This document shows, in pieces, positions 24,976-33,676 of a stretch of DNA of 50,319 nt. The stretch covers positions 1 through 50,319 of the forward strand of contig CAMAYM010000005.1 in NCBI GenBank assembly GCA_945862495.1. Reading direction: 5' to 3'. The first letter of the stretch is position 1. Each line of letters starts with the position of its first letter. The notes below the pieces were generated by a model. The model ran no database searches. It was given only the letters and a program-made list of their open reading frames with translations, and had not been told where the DNA came from. A program made the position numbers and the translations under genes. The DNA is from Bordetella parapertussis. GTDB taxonomy: Bacteria > Pseudomonadota > Gammaproteobacteria > Burkholderiales > Burkholderiaceae_B.

Positions 24976-25326
24976 ATGAACTTCTCTACGGCTGTTTCAA
25001 CCTGTCTATCCAAATATGCCACGTTTAGCGGCCGCGCGACTCGAAGTGAGTTTTGGTGGTTTTATTTGTTTACAGTCCTGCTTGGCTGGGGTGCAACGGT
25101 CGTTGGCGCCACCTTGGCTGATGGCGGTGCCTTTTTAGGTAATCTGATCACTCTGATTTTTTTGATCCCAACATTTGCAGCGGGTAGCCGCCGGCTGCAT
25201 GACACGGGGCGCAGCGGATGGTGGCAGTTGTTGGTCATCACGCTTATTGGAATTGTGCTGTTAATTATTTGGTTCGCAATGGATAGTGAAAAATCCTCAA
25301 ACAAATATGGCGAGTACTCTGCCTAA
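24976..25326 (+). CDS. DUF805 small inner-membrane protein (YhaH/YhaI type)
   Basis: A 116-residue membrane protein of the DUF805 family, which is typically 110-150 residues with three or four membrane helices. Diagnostic segments are KYATFSGRATRSEFWWFYLF, then LIFLIPTFAAGSRRLHDTGR, and SGWWQLLVITLIGIVLLIIWF. The C-terminus KSSNKYGEY is also typical. The function of the family is not established. ATG 24976 has GGGAG upstream, and a perfect inverted repeat lies just before that. The gene converges on the MetX-like hydrolase gene, seven bases apart. Confidence 0.92.
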   Translation: MNFSTAVSTCLSKYATFSGRATRSEFWWFYLFTVLLGWGATVVGATLADGGAFLGNLITLIFLIPTFAAGSRRLHDTGRSGWWQLLVITLIGIVLLIIWFAMDSEKSSNKYGEYSA

Positions 25327-25333
25327 GTCCACG

Positions 25334-26344
25334 TTATGAGATATTGAGAAAGTCTCTGATGGTCCTCGTGATAAAGCTTGTCTGGCATGAGCCTGGTACG
25401 GCCCTCCAAGCCAGATGCCCTTTTTTCGAGTCGACAGGAGCATAGATGACTTTCCTAAGACTTTGTGCGAGTTGTTGGGCGCCCTCTAAACTCAGTAAGC
25501 GCTCTGTTGTGCAAGGCAGGACGAGTGCGTTGGCTTTTACCTGCGCCAAGGCAGTAGCCAACTGGCCATCAAAACATGTGCTGACATCGTGATTTGAGGA
25601 TGCTTGATAGCGCTTAAGCAAACTCCAGGCATCCCAGCTTGCAAACCAGTCTCCTGCACCGGCTGCCTCTTGTTCAAGAACCTTAAACTCCGACTTAGCG
25701 ATATAGTCATCCGTGACGGTCCAGGCAAAGTAATGTTTGCCTGCGAGTCTGAGTCCTTCAGTGGGTGGTGAAGTGTATTGGCCGTTGTTCCAAAGAGGAT
25801 CGAGTTTAATAATATCGACCATGCGTTGTGTTGCAAGTTTAAAACTATTGCTCGCCCGCCAGTCCGGCACCATTAGGACTGCCGACTGCACCATGTCTGG
25901 ATAGTGAATGAGCCACTCTAAGGCTTGAAACGCACCCATTGACGCTCCGGCAAGCACCGCGATGGGCTGAGCGCCAAGGCTAAGTCCATTTTTTACTAAT
26001 TGCGCTTGAGCATGCACCATGTCTCGAATGGTGTAGTCAGGAAATGCAGCACCTAGCCCATCTGCGGGTTTGGACGAGGTGCCACCACCAATCGCATCAG
26101 TGCTGATGACGCAATAGTGATCCGTATCGTAGGCACGTCCGGGCCCGATGTGTTCAAGGACGCTGTGCCTGAGGTTGCCGGTGCCAGGTAGCACCAGCAA
26201 AAGATTGTCGCGACTTGCGTTAAGTTCTCCGTAGCGGACGTAGCCAATGTTGAGTTCTGATAGCGTCTGGCCGGACTCAAACATAAAGTTGTTGAGTGTA
26301 AAAAGGCCTTCGTGCGCGGGTGGTCTAGTCGAGTCAGCGGTCAT
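25334..26344 (-). CDS. Alpha/beta hydrolase of the homoserine O-acetyltransferase (MetX-like) superfamily
   Basis: A 336-residue alpha/beta hydrolase. It resembles MetX-type acyltransferases in FESGQTLSELNIGYVRYGEL, TDAIGGGTSSKPADG, the nucleophile elbow VLAGASMGAFQALEW, and the His motif DSKKGHLAWRAVPG. True homoserine acetyltransferases have an Asp in an SSDWLFP-like motif; here the corresponding segment reads PCTTERLLSLE, placing Glu or Thr there. It also has no methionine gene next to it. I infer a MetX-related hydrolase or acyltransferase of another specificity rather than a methionine biosynthesis enzyme. Confidence 0.8.
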   Translation of the reverse strand: MTADSTRPPAHEGLFTLNNFMFESGQTLSELNIGYVRYGELNASRDNLLLVLPGTGNLRHSVLEHIGPGRAYDTDHYCVISTDAIGGGTSSKPADGLGAAFPDYTIRDMVHAQAQLVKNGLSLGAQPIAVLAGASMGAFQALEWLIHYPDMVQSAVLMVPDWRASNSFKLATQRMVDIIKLDPLWNNGQYTSPPTEGLRLAGKHYFAWTVTDDYIAKSEFKVLEQEAAGAGDWFASWDAWSLLKRYQASSNHDVSTCFDGQLATALAQVKANALVLPCTTERLLSLEGAQQLAQSLRKVIYAPVDSKKGHLAWRAVPGSCQTSFITRTIRDFLNIS

Positions 26345-26533
26345 GGTATAGGATCAAATTTATGATGGGTCGCATGCAAGGTGGAGTGGATTCTAGGGGT
26401 GGTGCAGGTCTGTTTTACGCGAGATCTTGGTCATTCTTTGCTTGTCAGTCATTTTGATCTTTATATTAGAATAATTAGAAAAGCAGATGATGTAACAAAT
26501 ACCCAAAATCAATCTCTTAGCGGAACTCCAAAG

Positions 26534-27169
26534 ATGTTGTCAGACGACCAGAAGAAACGCATTGAGGCCGAAGAGACTCATCGGCATGAATTCAGAAAAA
26601 AACTAGAAGCAGCTTTTTCTAAGGCAGTGGAGAATGCAGTTTCTGATGCGAAGGAAGAAAAAGTAAAGTTAGATTCTAAGCTGATGACATTTCTCAACAG
26701 CTCGGTGGGAACCTTGCTGCTCTCCTCTGTCGTCATTACTGGCGGCGCAGGATTAATTCAACAAATTCAGCACAATCACGAAAATCAGAAAAAAAAGCGT
26801 GAGGAATTAGTAGTCTATAAGTTTGAGATCGAAAATCGTCTAGATAATATGGAAATTGCTTTGCGTCGTGCCCAAACCGTCGGTGACGCCAAAGACGCAC
26901 TAGATAAACTATTTAAAAGTAAGTATCCGTTGACCCCTGAATTACAAAATAGGACCTTGGCTTCTCTTTATTTAAATATCTATGAGCTAGTGCCAGGTAC
27001 TCAGCAGCAAAAGGCTCAAGCCGCAATTGGATTTATTCGGGAGTTGGAAAATGCTGAATCTTTACTCAATACCCAAACTGATAATTCCAAGTTGATAGAT
27101 GAAAAGGATAAAGCGCAGTTCACCAAGCTCATTCAGTCTATTCAAGTCTTGAAGCTCAGTGCCCCATAA
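26534..27169 (+). CDS. Unknown single-pass membrane protein with coiled-coil-like flanks
   Basis: A 211-residue protein I do not recognise. The N-terminal 50 residues are highly charged and helical (MLSDDQKKRIEAEETHRHEF onward). A single hydrophobic segment LNSSVGTLLLSSVVITGGAG follows at about residues 54-73. The rest is helical with a likely coiled coil (ENQKKKREELVVYKFEIENR) and a soluble tail. The layout suggests a bitopic membrane protein with helices on both sides. The ATG at 26534 is chosen because the longer frame from 26381 adds 51 residues without domain sense. The region looks AT-richer than its neighbours. It has no operon partner. Confidence 0.65.
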   Translation: MLSDDQKKRIEAEETHRHEFRKKLEAAFSKAVENAVSDAKEEKVKLDSKLMTFLNSSVGTLLLSSVVITGGAGLIQQIQHNHENQKKKREELVVYKFEIENRLDNMEIALRRAQTVGDAKDALDKLFKSKYPLTPELQNRTLASLYLNIYELVPGTQQQKAQAAIGFIRELENAESLLNTQTDNSKLIDEKDKAQFTKLIQSIQVLKLSAP

Positions 27170-27355
27170 TTCTTTACCTTCGTCAGTAAATATTTGTTGG
27201 TCGATTTGGTCCGTTGAGGTGGGGCTCGACGACCTGCAGGACTTAGTTCATGCGGAGGGTGGCTTTTAGTCGATAGTGGCTTACAACAAAGATGAAATCA
27301 GTACTTTTTGACCTAAACCTAGGGTTTTCCTAAGTTTTGCTCCGTATTGGCGCAA

Positions 27356-27361
27356 TATAAT
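27356..27361 (+). promoter_or_regulatory. Candidate -10 box of the TRAP binding-protein gene
   Basis: A consensus TATAAT lies 49 bases before the dctP ATG. A possible but poorly spaced -35 (TTTTGC at 27335-27340, 15-base spacer) lies upstream. The rest of the 27170-27410 gap shows no gene I can support. Confidence 0.45.
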
Positions 27362-27410
27362 CGTCGGGTTAGTTTTTCTTTTACAATTTTTGGACGATGG
27401 AGATACCGCC

Positions 27411-28508
27411 ATGATGAACCGTAGATCATTTATTACCAAAGCAGGTATTGCCGGCGCCGCCGGTCTTTCAACCGTTGCAGCACCTGCAGTCGCACAACGT
27501 AAAATCACATGGCGCATGGTCACCACATGGCCCAAGAACTTCCCCGGCATGGGTGTCGGTGCCCAGCGTTTGGCTGATCGGATTACCGCAGCCTCGGGCG
27601 GTCAACTGACCATTCAGGTGTATTCAGCTGGTGAATTGGTTCCCGCACTGCAATCCATTGATGCTGTCATTGATGGTGGTGCCGAGATGTCACACGGCGC
27701 GGCTTACTACTGGCAGAACAAGAGTGTGGCTCTCTCGTTCTTTACTGGCGTGCCTTTTGGTATGACTAGCCGTGAATTGGCAGCTTGGATGCGTTACATG
27801 GGCGGCCAGCAAATTTGGGACGAAGTGTATGCCCAGTTTGGTTTGCAGGGCTTTTTGTCGGGTGATACCGGCACACAAGCTGGCGGTTGGTTCCCCAAAG
27901 AAATCAAGAGTCTCGACGACATCAAAGGTCTGCGTTTCCGCACCCCAGGTTTGGGTGGACAAGTCTGGGGCAAGCTCGGTGCTTCAGTGACGAACATGGC
28001 TGCTGGCGAAATTTTCCAGGCGTTACAGTCTGGCTCATTGGATGCCGCTGAGTTTGTGGGCCCCTATAACGACCTCGCGCTTGGTTTCTACAAAGCACGC
28101 AAGATTTACTACACCTCGAGCTTCATTGAGCCTGGTTTGGCAACTGAGCTGGTGGTCAACAAGAAAAAATACCAAGCCTTGCCCAAGACGTTGCAGGATC
28201 TGGTCCGTGATGTATGCCAGGCTGAATACGATCAGGTGGCTTCAGATTTTGCCGCCAATGATCCTCGTGCGCTTCAGGTATTGATTAAAGAGCATGGCGT
28301 TCAGGCGATTCCGCAGTTCCCAGATAGCGTGGTTGAGGCTGCTGCGAAAGTTTCTGCAGAGCTGCTGACATCAGTTCGCGACAAGGGCGACGCTCTGACC
28401 AAGAAGACGGCTGAAAGCTATTTCAACGCCTTGAAGATTGTCCGTACTAAGACTGAAGGTACAGACGCACAATTCATTAATGCACGTGCAAAGTACTTTA
28501 AGCTGTAA
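27411..28508 (+). CDS. dctP: TRAP transporter solute-binding protein, DctP family (2-oxo-acid type)
   Basis: A 365-residue periplasmic binding protein of the TRAP class. The N-terminus MMNRRSFITKAGIAGAAGLS carries a twin-arginine motif, so export is probably by the Tat pathway, with cleavage after AVAQ. The body resembles TakP, the 2-oxo-monocarboxylate binder: ITWRMVTTWPKNFPGMGVGA, IQVYSAGELVPALQSIDAV, LRFRTPGLGGQVWGKLG and DAAEFVGPYNDLALGFYK. The ATG at 27411 follows GGAG. Its membrane partners are encoded downstream on the opposite strand (28601-30564), converging on it across a two-way terminator. The ligand is inferred from similarity only. Confidence 0.92.
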   Translation: MMNRRSFITKAGIAGAAGLSTVAAPAVAQRKITWRMVTTWPKNFPGMGVGAQRLADRITAASGGQLTIQVYSAGELVPALQSIDAVIDGGAEMSHGAAYYWQNKSVALSFFTGVPFGMTSRELAAWMRYMGGQQIWDEVYAQFGLQGFLSGDTGTQAGGWFPKEIKSLDDIKGLRFRTPGLGGQVWGKLGASVTNMAAGEIFQALQSGSLDAAEFVGPYNDLALGFYKARKIYYTSSFIEPGLATELVVNKKKYQALPKTLQDLVRDVCQAEYDQVASDFAANDPRALQVLIKEHGVQAIPQFPDSVVEAAAKVSAELLTSVRDKGDALTKKTAESYFNALKIVRTKTEGTDAQFINARAKYFKL

Positions 28509-28550
28509 TTTGCATAAATAGCGAGGGGACTATCCTCTCCCTAGAAGTTA

Positions 28551-28583
28551 AAAAGCCCAGCGAATCTATTGCTGGGTTTTTTT
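28551..28583. terminator. Bidirectional terminator between dctP and dctM
   Basis: AAAAGCCCAGC (28551-28561) pairs with GCTGGGTTTTTTT (28571-28583), with a G-U step next to the CCCAGC/GCTGGG core. The A run and T run serve both converging transcription units. Confidence 0.88.
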
Positions 28584-28600
28584 AGTTTAGAGCTTAAGTT

Positions 28601-29998
28601 TTAGTAAAGAACCTTAGGTAACCATGTCACGAGTTCTGGAAAAATAAACAAGATCGTCAGGGCCAGCACCTGCAAGAAAACGAACGGGATAATGCCTTTG
28701 TAGATCATGCCGGTTGAGATGCTATTAGGCGCCACGCTCCTGAGGTAGAACAGGGAGAAGCCAAAAGGCGGTGTGAGAAAGCTTGTTTGTAAGTTCACAC
28801 CGACCATCACACCAAACCAGACTGGATCGAGACCGAGGGCCAGCAAAACTGGTGCTGTGATGGGGATCACGATAAAGATGATCTCAAAAGTGTCCAAGAT
28901 GAAACCGAGGACAAACATGATGAGCATCACCACAATCATGGCACCAAACGCACCGCCTGGTAGACCAGACAAGAACTCGTGCACGAGATTATCGCCACCC
29001 ATCTGACGAAAGACGATGGAGAATACCGACGCGCCGAACAAAATGATAAAAATCATTGAGGTAATCGTCGCGGTCGAGACTGCCGCCTCACGCAACACGG
29101 TCCACGACAGGCGCCATTTTGCAGCAGCTAATATCGTGGCACCTACGGCTCCGACTGACGCGGCTTCTGTCGGTGTCGCAATACCGCTAATGATGGAGCC
29201 AAGCACAGCGATAATCAGCAGCAATGGTGGAACCATGGCCGTCATGACTTCTTTAAAGATGCCTTTCTTTTCCGCTTCGTTGAAAGGTGTGGCTGGGCAG
29301 GATTGTGGGTCAGTAATCGCTTTGAACATGACCCATCCGAGGTACAGCAATACCAACAACATACCCGGGATAAAAGCGCCTGCGAACAAATCACCTACCG
29401 ATACAGGATTAGGCGCAAAGTTACCTTTGGCCATTTGAACTTGGGAGTTGATGCCTGCGAGAATGTCGGCCATGAAAATCAGCACGGTCGAGGGCGGGAT
29501 AATTTGTCCGAGTGTGCCAGAGGCGCAGATCACGCCGCTTGCGAGTTTGGGGTCATAGCCCGCTCTCATCATCGCGGGTAGGGAGATCAGACCCATTGTG
29601 ACGACTGTTGCACCGACTACACCGGTGGAGGCCGCCAAGAGTGCACCCACTAAAATGACAGAGATCCCGAGTCCACCTCGTATATTACCGAACAGCTTGC
29701 CCATCGTCATGAGCAGTTGCTCAGCAATTTTGGAGCGCTCAAGCATGACGCCCATAAAAATAAACAAGGGGACAGAGACCAGTACTTCGTTGGTCATAAA
29801 GCCAATGTAGCGACCCGCTAAAGAGGCGAGATTGGTAAAGTCAAAGACTTCGAAGTAGTAGCCGACTGCACCGAAGATCAAGGAAGTGCCGGCGAGTGAA
29901 AAGGCAACTGGAAAGCCGAGCATCAGCATGCCAATCACGCCAATAAACATCGAGCCTGCGAGAATTTCACCAATGAGAACGTAATCCATGTCGGTCAC
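28601..29998 (-). CDS. dctM: TRAP transporter large membrane subunit, DctM
   Basis: A 465-residue protein with about 12 membrane helices, the ion-coupled permease of a TRAP transporter. Typical motifs are VPLFIFMGVMLERSKIAEQL near residue 75, ASTGVVGATVVTMGLISLP, CASGTLGQIIPPSTVLIFMA, GIATPTEAASVGAVGATIL, and NLQTSFLTPPFGFSLFYLRS at the C-terminal end. Its length is slightly above the common 425-440. The start overlaps the end of dctQ by four bases, so the two subunits are made together. It most likely works with the DctP encoded convergently at 27411-28508. Confidence 0.94.
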   Translation of the reverse strand: MTDMDYVLIGEILAGSMFIGVIGMLMLGFPVAFSLAGTSLIFGAVGYYFEVFDFTNLASLAGRYIGFMTNEVLVSVPLFIFMGVMLERSKIAEQLLMTMGKLFGNIRGGLGISVILVGALLAASTGVVGATVVTMGLISLPAMMRAGYDPKLASGVICASGTLGQIIPPSTVLIFMADILAGINSQVQMAKGNFAPNPVSVGDLFAGAFIPGMLLVLLYLGWVMFKAITDPQSCPATPFNEAEKKGIFKEVMTAMVPPLLLIIAVLGSIISGIATPTEAASVGAVGATILAAAKWRLSWTVLREAAVSTATITSMIFIILFGASVFSIVFRQMGGDNLVHEFLSGLPGGAFGAMIVVMLIMFVLGFILDTFEIIFIVIPITAPVLLALGLDPVWFGVMVGVNLQTSFLTPPFGFSLFYLRSVAPNSISTGMIYKGIIPFVFLQVLALTILFIFPELVTWLPKVLY

Positions 29999-30564
29999 TC
30001 CTTGCCTGTCGCTTCAGCGACGGATGGGTAACGATAGTCCTCAGGGATCAGATCTTGACGTTTAGCGAGCACAAGGATCGAACGAATTGCCATGGCCAGA
30101 CCTTGCAAGGCGACGAGTGCAACAAAAACAAGAATAAAGGTTTTCAACATATACAGTCCTGGCATGCCGCCGATGTTGGCGGAATTTTCTAGTAGGCGCC
30201 ATGAACGTTGTACGTATGGCAGTCCGATGTCATAGACCGCGTACATAAAGGGGAAAAGGAATACGCAGACGCCGATTAAATCAGCGATCGCTTTTTTAGT
30301 GACAGAGGCTGGCCGGTAAAAAATATCGACTCTGACGTGATCTTCTCTAAATAAAGCAAAGCCGGCGACAGCAGTAAACATGAGGCCATTCAGCCAGACG
30401 TATAGGTCTTGCATCCAGAGTCTGGTGGTAGAAAAAAGGTAGCGTTCTACGACGACAGCAAAGCAGACCACGACAACGGCTACTGAGAGCCAGGCAAACG
30501 TATTGCCAACTATTTTGTTGATATGGTTAATAAACCGCATCAGTGCTGCTAGGATCCTTAGCAT
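29995..30564 (-). CDS. dctQ: TRAP transporter small membrane subunit, DctQ
   Basis: A 189-residue protein with four hydrophobic helices, the small TRAP subunit. The motif LWMQDLYVWLNGLMFTAVAG followed by FALFREDHVRVDIFY is diagnostic for DctQ. The start ATG at 30564 has GGAG seven bases upstream on the coding strand. It precedes dctM with a four-base overlap. A Bug gene with its own terminator (30650-30689) lies upstream, so this two-gene operon has a separate promoter in the gap at 30565-30650. Confidence 0.92.
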   Translation of the reverse strand: MLRILAALMRFINHINKIVGNTFAWLSVAVVVVCFAVVVERYLFSTTRLWMQDLYVWLNGLMFTAVAGFALFREDHVRVDIFYRPASVTKKAIADLIGVCVFLFPFMYAVYDIGLPYVQRSWRLLENSANIGGMPGLYMLKTFILVFVALVALQGLAMAIRSILVLAKRQDLIPEDYRYPSVAEATGKE

Positions 30565-30649
30565 GCGGATTCTCCAATTGGATTTTCGAACTACTTATTT
30601 TAAAGCAGCCCGAGACAGGACGCTGTCCTATCGGGTATGTCCTAGGTTT

Positions 30650-30689
30650 TAAACAAGAAAAAGCGCCAGGAGAAAAAAACTCCTGGCGC
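30650..30689 (-). terminator. Intrinsic terminator of Bug gene 3
   Basis: GCGCCAGGAG (30663-30672) and CTCCTGGCGC (30680-30689) form a perfect ten-base stem with a seven-base loop. Read on the minus strand, it is followed by TTTTTCTTG, a good T tract, 27 bases past the stop of the Bug gene at 30716. Confidence 0.92.
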
Positions 30690-30715
30690 ACGTACTTTTG
30701 GACGTTCAGGCTATT

Positions 30716-31693
30716 TTATTGAGCCTCGACGCCTGCTTTTTTGAACAACTCAGCCCATTGTGGAACTTGCTGCTTCACTTTTGCATCCAGTGCCGCTGGG
30801 TTGGCATCCTTGGTCAGGACTTGTGCACCCAAACCGGACATGCGTTCCTGGAACTTTGGATCAGCCAATCCGGCTTGAAGGGCTTCGAGCAACTTGGCGC
30901 GAACGGGAGCAGGCGTATTTTTAGGGACCCACATGCCGTGCCAGATACCGACTTGGAAGTCTTTAAAACCTGACTCGTCCATCGTGGGCAGGTCTGGCAA
31001 AGTTGCGACACGCTCTTTGCTGGTAACAGCATACGCTTTGATTGTTTTGGCTTTGATCTGTTGTGTGGTGTTGGTTGTCTGGTCGCACAACAAGTCGACT
31101 TGCTTGCCCACCAGATCGTTCATCGCGGGACCTGTACCTTTATAGGGCACTGTCAACAGGTCAACGCCCACGCCGTTTGCAAACATGACGCCGCACAAGT
31201 GTGACGCTGCACCAATTCCGGCATTTGCCAATGAAACTTTGTCTTTGTTCTTTTTGACGTATTCAACTAACTCTTTAATATTGTTTGCTGGGAAGTCTGA
31301 GCGACCCACGATGGTCATTGGAACATCCACGACCAAACCGATGGGATCAAAGCCATCGATAGGGTTGTAATTTGGTTTTTTGTAGAGCGAAGGCGCTGTG
31401 GTGAAGCCAACATGCATCAGCAAAACGGTATAGCCGTCTGGGTTGGCACGGGAAACGTAGGCGCTACCTACTGTACCGCCGGCACCTGCTTTGTTCTCAA
31501 CGACAACGCTCTGCTTAAGTGTCGGGCGCATCGCTTCGGCGAGTGAACGAGCGACGTTATCAGTTGGGCCGCCAGCGGCGAAGGGCACCACCATGTTGAT
31601 AGGCTTAGTCGGGAAATTGTCCGTGCTTTGTGCTGTGGCGGAAAAAGCCACTGCCGATAACAGCGCACCAAGTGACAGGGTAAAAGGTTTCAT
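30716..31693 (-). CDS. Bug/TctC-family periplasmic solute-binding protein (3 of 8)
   Basis: A 325-residue Bug protein. The signal peptide MKPFTLSLGALLSAVAFSAT ends in AQ, followed by FPTKPINMVVPFAAGGPTDN. The motifs SVVVENKAGAGGTVGSAYVS and NPDGYTVLLM are intact, as is LLTVPYKGTGPAMNDLVG. The ATG at 31693 is chosen for CGGAG upstream; the open frame extends seven residues further without a signal. It ends WAELFKKAGVEAQ, the usual tail. The gene has its own strong terminator and is divergent from the GST-Bug run. Residues contacting the ligand cannot be read from sequence alone. Confidence 0.93.
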   Translation of the reverse strand: MKPFTLSLGALLSAVAFSATAQSTDNFPTKPINMVVPFAAGGPTDNVARSLAEAMRPTLKQSVVVENKAGAGGTVGSAYVSRANPDGYTVLLMHVGFTTAPSLYKKPNYNPIDGFDPIGLVVDVPMTIVGRSDFPANNIKELVEYVKKNKDKVSLANAGIGAASHLCGVMFANGVGVDLLTVPYKGTGPAMNDLVGKQVDLLCDQTTNTTQQIKAKTIKAYAVTSKERVATLPDLPTMDESGFKDFQVGIWHGMWVPKNTPAPVRAKLLEALQAGLADPKFQERMSGLGAQVLTKDANPAALDAKVKQQVPQWAELFKKAGVEAQ

Positions 31694-31991
31694 CGCGACT
31701 CCGAGGTCAGTCAAAAGTGATACGAAAATAGGTTTAGGGATTAAATTCCCCCAAAACTGGCGATCTAAAGAAAATCAGTTTGGCAATTAATGCTAAAAAT
31801 CTTTTGTCTAAATTAGTAAAAATTATAACTAATGAACATATCGAATTAATCTAAGTGAATAAAAAGTAAGGGTTTTGGTGTGATTTTTTAAAAATTGAAT
31901 GCCTTTAGAGGTGATTTGTGTCGTAAAGACCAGAGAATGGGTATATTCAAACGCTGACAACTAGAACATTTAAATAAAGAGACTTCAGAAG
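31694..31991. other. AT-rich divergent promoter region, no gene seen
   Basis: This 298-base gap separates Bug gene 3 from the GST gene. It is markedly AT-rich in the middle (around 31790-31900) and must hold promoters for both directions. A TATATT at 31942-31947 could be a -10 for the GST side, but no convincing -35 is placed. No repeat or coding frame of note. Confidence 0.5.
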
Positions 31992-32618
31992 ATGACGATT
32001 CAGTTTTATTCTTGGGATACCCCAAATGGGCGCAAAATCTCTGTCGCACTGGAGGAGATGGGTCTGCCTTATGAAGTGAATCCCGTCAACATTGGTCAAG
32101 ATGAGCAGTTCAAAGCTGACTTCTTGAAAATCAGTCCGAATAATAAAATCCCCGCGATCATCGACAGCGATGGTCCGGATGGTCAACCAATCAGTGTCTT
32201 CGAATCAGGCGCGATTTTGATTTACTTGGCTGAAAAAACAGGGAAGTTCTTGCCTGCAAAAGGCGCAGCGCGTGTATCGGTTCTTGAGTGGCTGATGTTT
32301 CAGATGGCTGGCTTTGGTCCGATTCCAGGTCAAGTTCACCATTTCTTGGGTCTGGCCAATGAGGATGACAAGCGTTATGGCGTCCAACGGTTTATGAATG
32401 AGACGCGTCGTTTGTATGGCGTGATGGATCGTCGCCTTGCTGAACAGACGTATTTTGCGGGCGATATTTCAATCGCTGATTTTGCAATCTTGGGCTGGGT
32501 GTGGAGACATCCGCGCCACCAGGTGGATTTGGCTGATTTCCCGAACGTTAAACGCTGGTACGAAATGATCATGGCGCGCCCCGCTGTTCAGCGTGGTTTT
32601 GCTGTTGCATTGAAATAA
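31992..32618 (+). CDS. Glutathione S-transferase, nu class (YfcG/YghU-like)
   Basis: A 208-residue thiol transferase. The N-terminal thioredoxin-fold half reads SWDTPNGRKISVALEEMGLP and contains the glutathione-site motif FESGAILIYLAEKTGKFLP; the C-terminal helical half has YFAGDISIADFAILGWVWR. The TPNG/S motif near residue 10 marks the nu class, whose E. coli members act as disulfide-bond reductases. It is the first gene of a tight run with three Bug genes (gap of 20 bases to the next start). A role in detoxifying or opening a thioether- or halogen-containing substrate is possible but unproven. Confidence 0.92.
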   Translation: MTIQFYSWDTPNGRKISVALEEMGLPYEVNPVNIGQDEQFKADFLKISPNNKIPAIIDSDGPDGQPISVFESGAILIYLAEKTGKFLPAKGAARVSVLEWLMFQMAGFGPIPGQVHHFLGLANEDDKRYGVQRFMNETRRLYGVMDRRLAEQTYFAGDISIADFAILGWVWRHPRHQVDLADFPNVKRWYEMIMARPAVQRGFAVALK

Positions 32619-32638
32619 AAATTTGTTGAGGAGACATA

Positions 32639-33640
32639 ATGAAGCTGCAATCTTTTAACATTAAAAAAATCTGTGTCGCGATGCTGGCCATGACTGGCGC
32701 GATGCTGACGAATGGTCAGGCGCTTGCGCAAGCAACAGACGCTTACCCAAGCAAAACGATCAAGCTTGTCGTGCCCTTTGCGCCCGGCGGCGTGACGGAT
32801 ACCAGTGGTCGCATCTTGGCGGAAGGTTTGTCCAAGAGACTCGGTCAGCAAGTCATCGTTGAAAACAAGCCAGGCGCATCAGGCAATATCGGTGCGCAAC
32901 TGGTCGCTAGCGCCGCGCCCGATGGCTATACACTTTTTCTGGCCTTGGACGGGACCTTGGTCATTAACCCGCATGCATATTCAAAAATTGGCTTCGATAC
33001 CCTGAAAGACTTTGCACCAGTTGCGAAGATCGGTAACTCGGTCATTATTCTGGCTGCCAATCCTGCAGTGAAAGCTAAAAACTTGAAAGAGCTTGCGGTA
33101 CTTGCGAACGCAACCCCTGGCGGGATGTCATATGGCACCTCAGGCAATGCCAGTATCGTGCACTTAGCGGGTGAGTTGCTGAAGCAACAGTCGAACTCTA
33201 ACTTTGTGCACGTGGCGTACAAAGGTGGTGGTCCAGCTGTCGCGGATGCCTTGGCGGGACATATTCCCTTGACGTTTGCCTCAGCCGCGTCTATTAATCA
33301 ACATTTGAAAGCAGGCAAGCTTGTGGCGCTCGGTGTACCAAGCGCGACACGATCTGCTGCCTATCCTGATATCCCAACTTTTAAAGAGTCGGGTATTCCC
33401 GGTATCGAGCTGAACTCATGGGTGGGTATCATGGCTCCAGCAAAAACACCTGTTGCCATTGTCGCGAAGTTGAACAAAGAAATTAATGCGGTGTTGCAAG
33501 AGCCTGCGGTCAAAGCCAAGTTGCTCGGCTCTGGAATCGAGGCAGCGAACGCAACATCTGCACAATTCGGCGATGAGATTAAGCGTGATTTGGCAATGTA
33601 CAAGCCCGTAGTTGAAAAAGCCGGCATCAAAGTCAATTAA
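32639..33640 (+). CDS. Bug/TctC-family periplasmic solute-binding protein (4 of 8)
   Basis: A 333-residue Bug protein. After GAGGAGACATA the ATG at 32639 starts a signal peptide (MKLQSFNIKKICVAMLAMTG onward) cleaved near ALAQ, then YPSKTIKLVVPFAPGGVTD. The motifs QVIVENKPGASGNIGAQLVA and APDGYTLFLAL are clear, with FVHVAYKGGGPAVADALAG in the second lobe. It is the first of three consecutive Bug genes downstream of the GST gene. It diverges clearly from its two neighbours by eye, so the array is not a very recent duplication. Confidence 0.93.
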   Translation: MKLQSFNIKKICVAMLAMTGAMLTNGQALAQATDAYPSKTIKLVVPFAPGGVTDTSGRILAEGLSKRLGQQVIVENKPGASGNIGAQLVASAAPDGYTLFLALDGTLVINPHAYSKIGFDTLKDFAPVAKIGNSVIILAANPAVKAKNLKELAVLANATPGGMSYGTSGNASIVHLAGELLKQQSNSNFVHVAYKGGGPAVADALAGHIPLTFASAASINQHLKAGKLVALGVPSATRSAAYPDIPTFKESGIPGIELNSWVGIMAPAKTPVAIVAKLNKEINAVLQEPAVKAKLLGSGIEAANATSAQFGDEIKRDLAMYKPVVEKAGIKVN

Positions 33641-33676
33641 AAAATTGAATCGATGCAGAATCAATAGGAGACAAAA

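Noticed and set aside
27190..27269. Short plus-strand frame ending VEVGLDDLQDLVHAEGGF before a TAG, reminiscent of the tail of a PLP-dependent enzyme
   Set aside because: Too short and too weakly similar to call a gene remnant by eye; no upstream body is visible.
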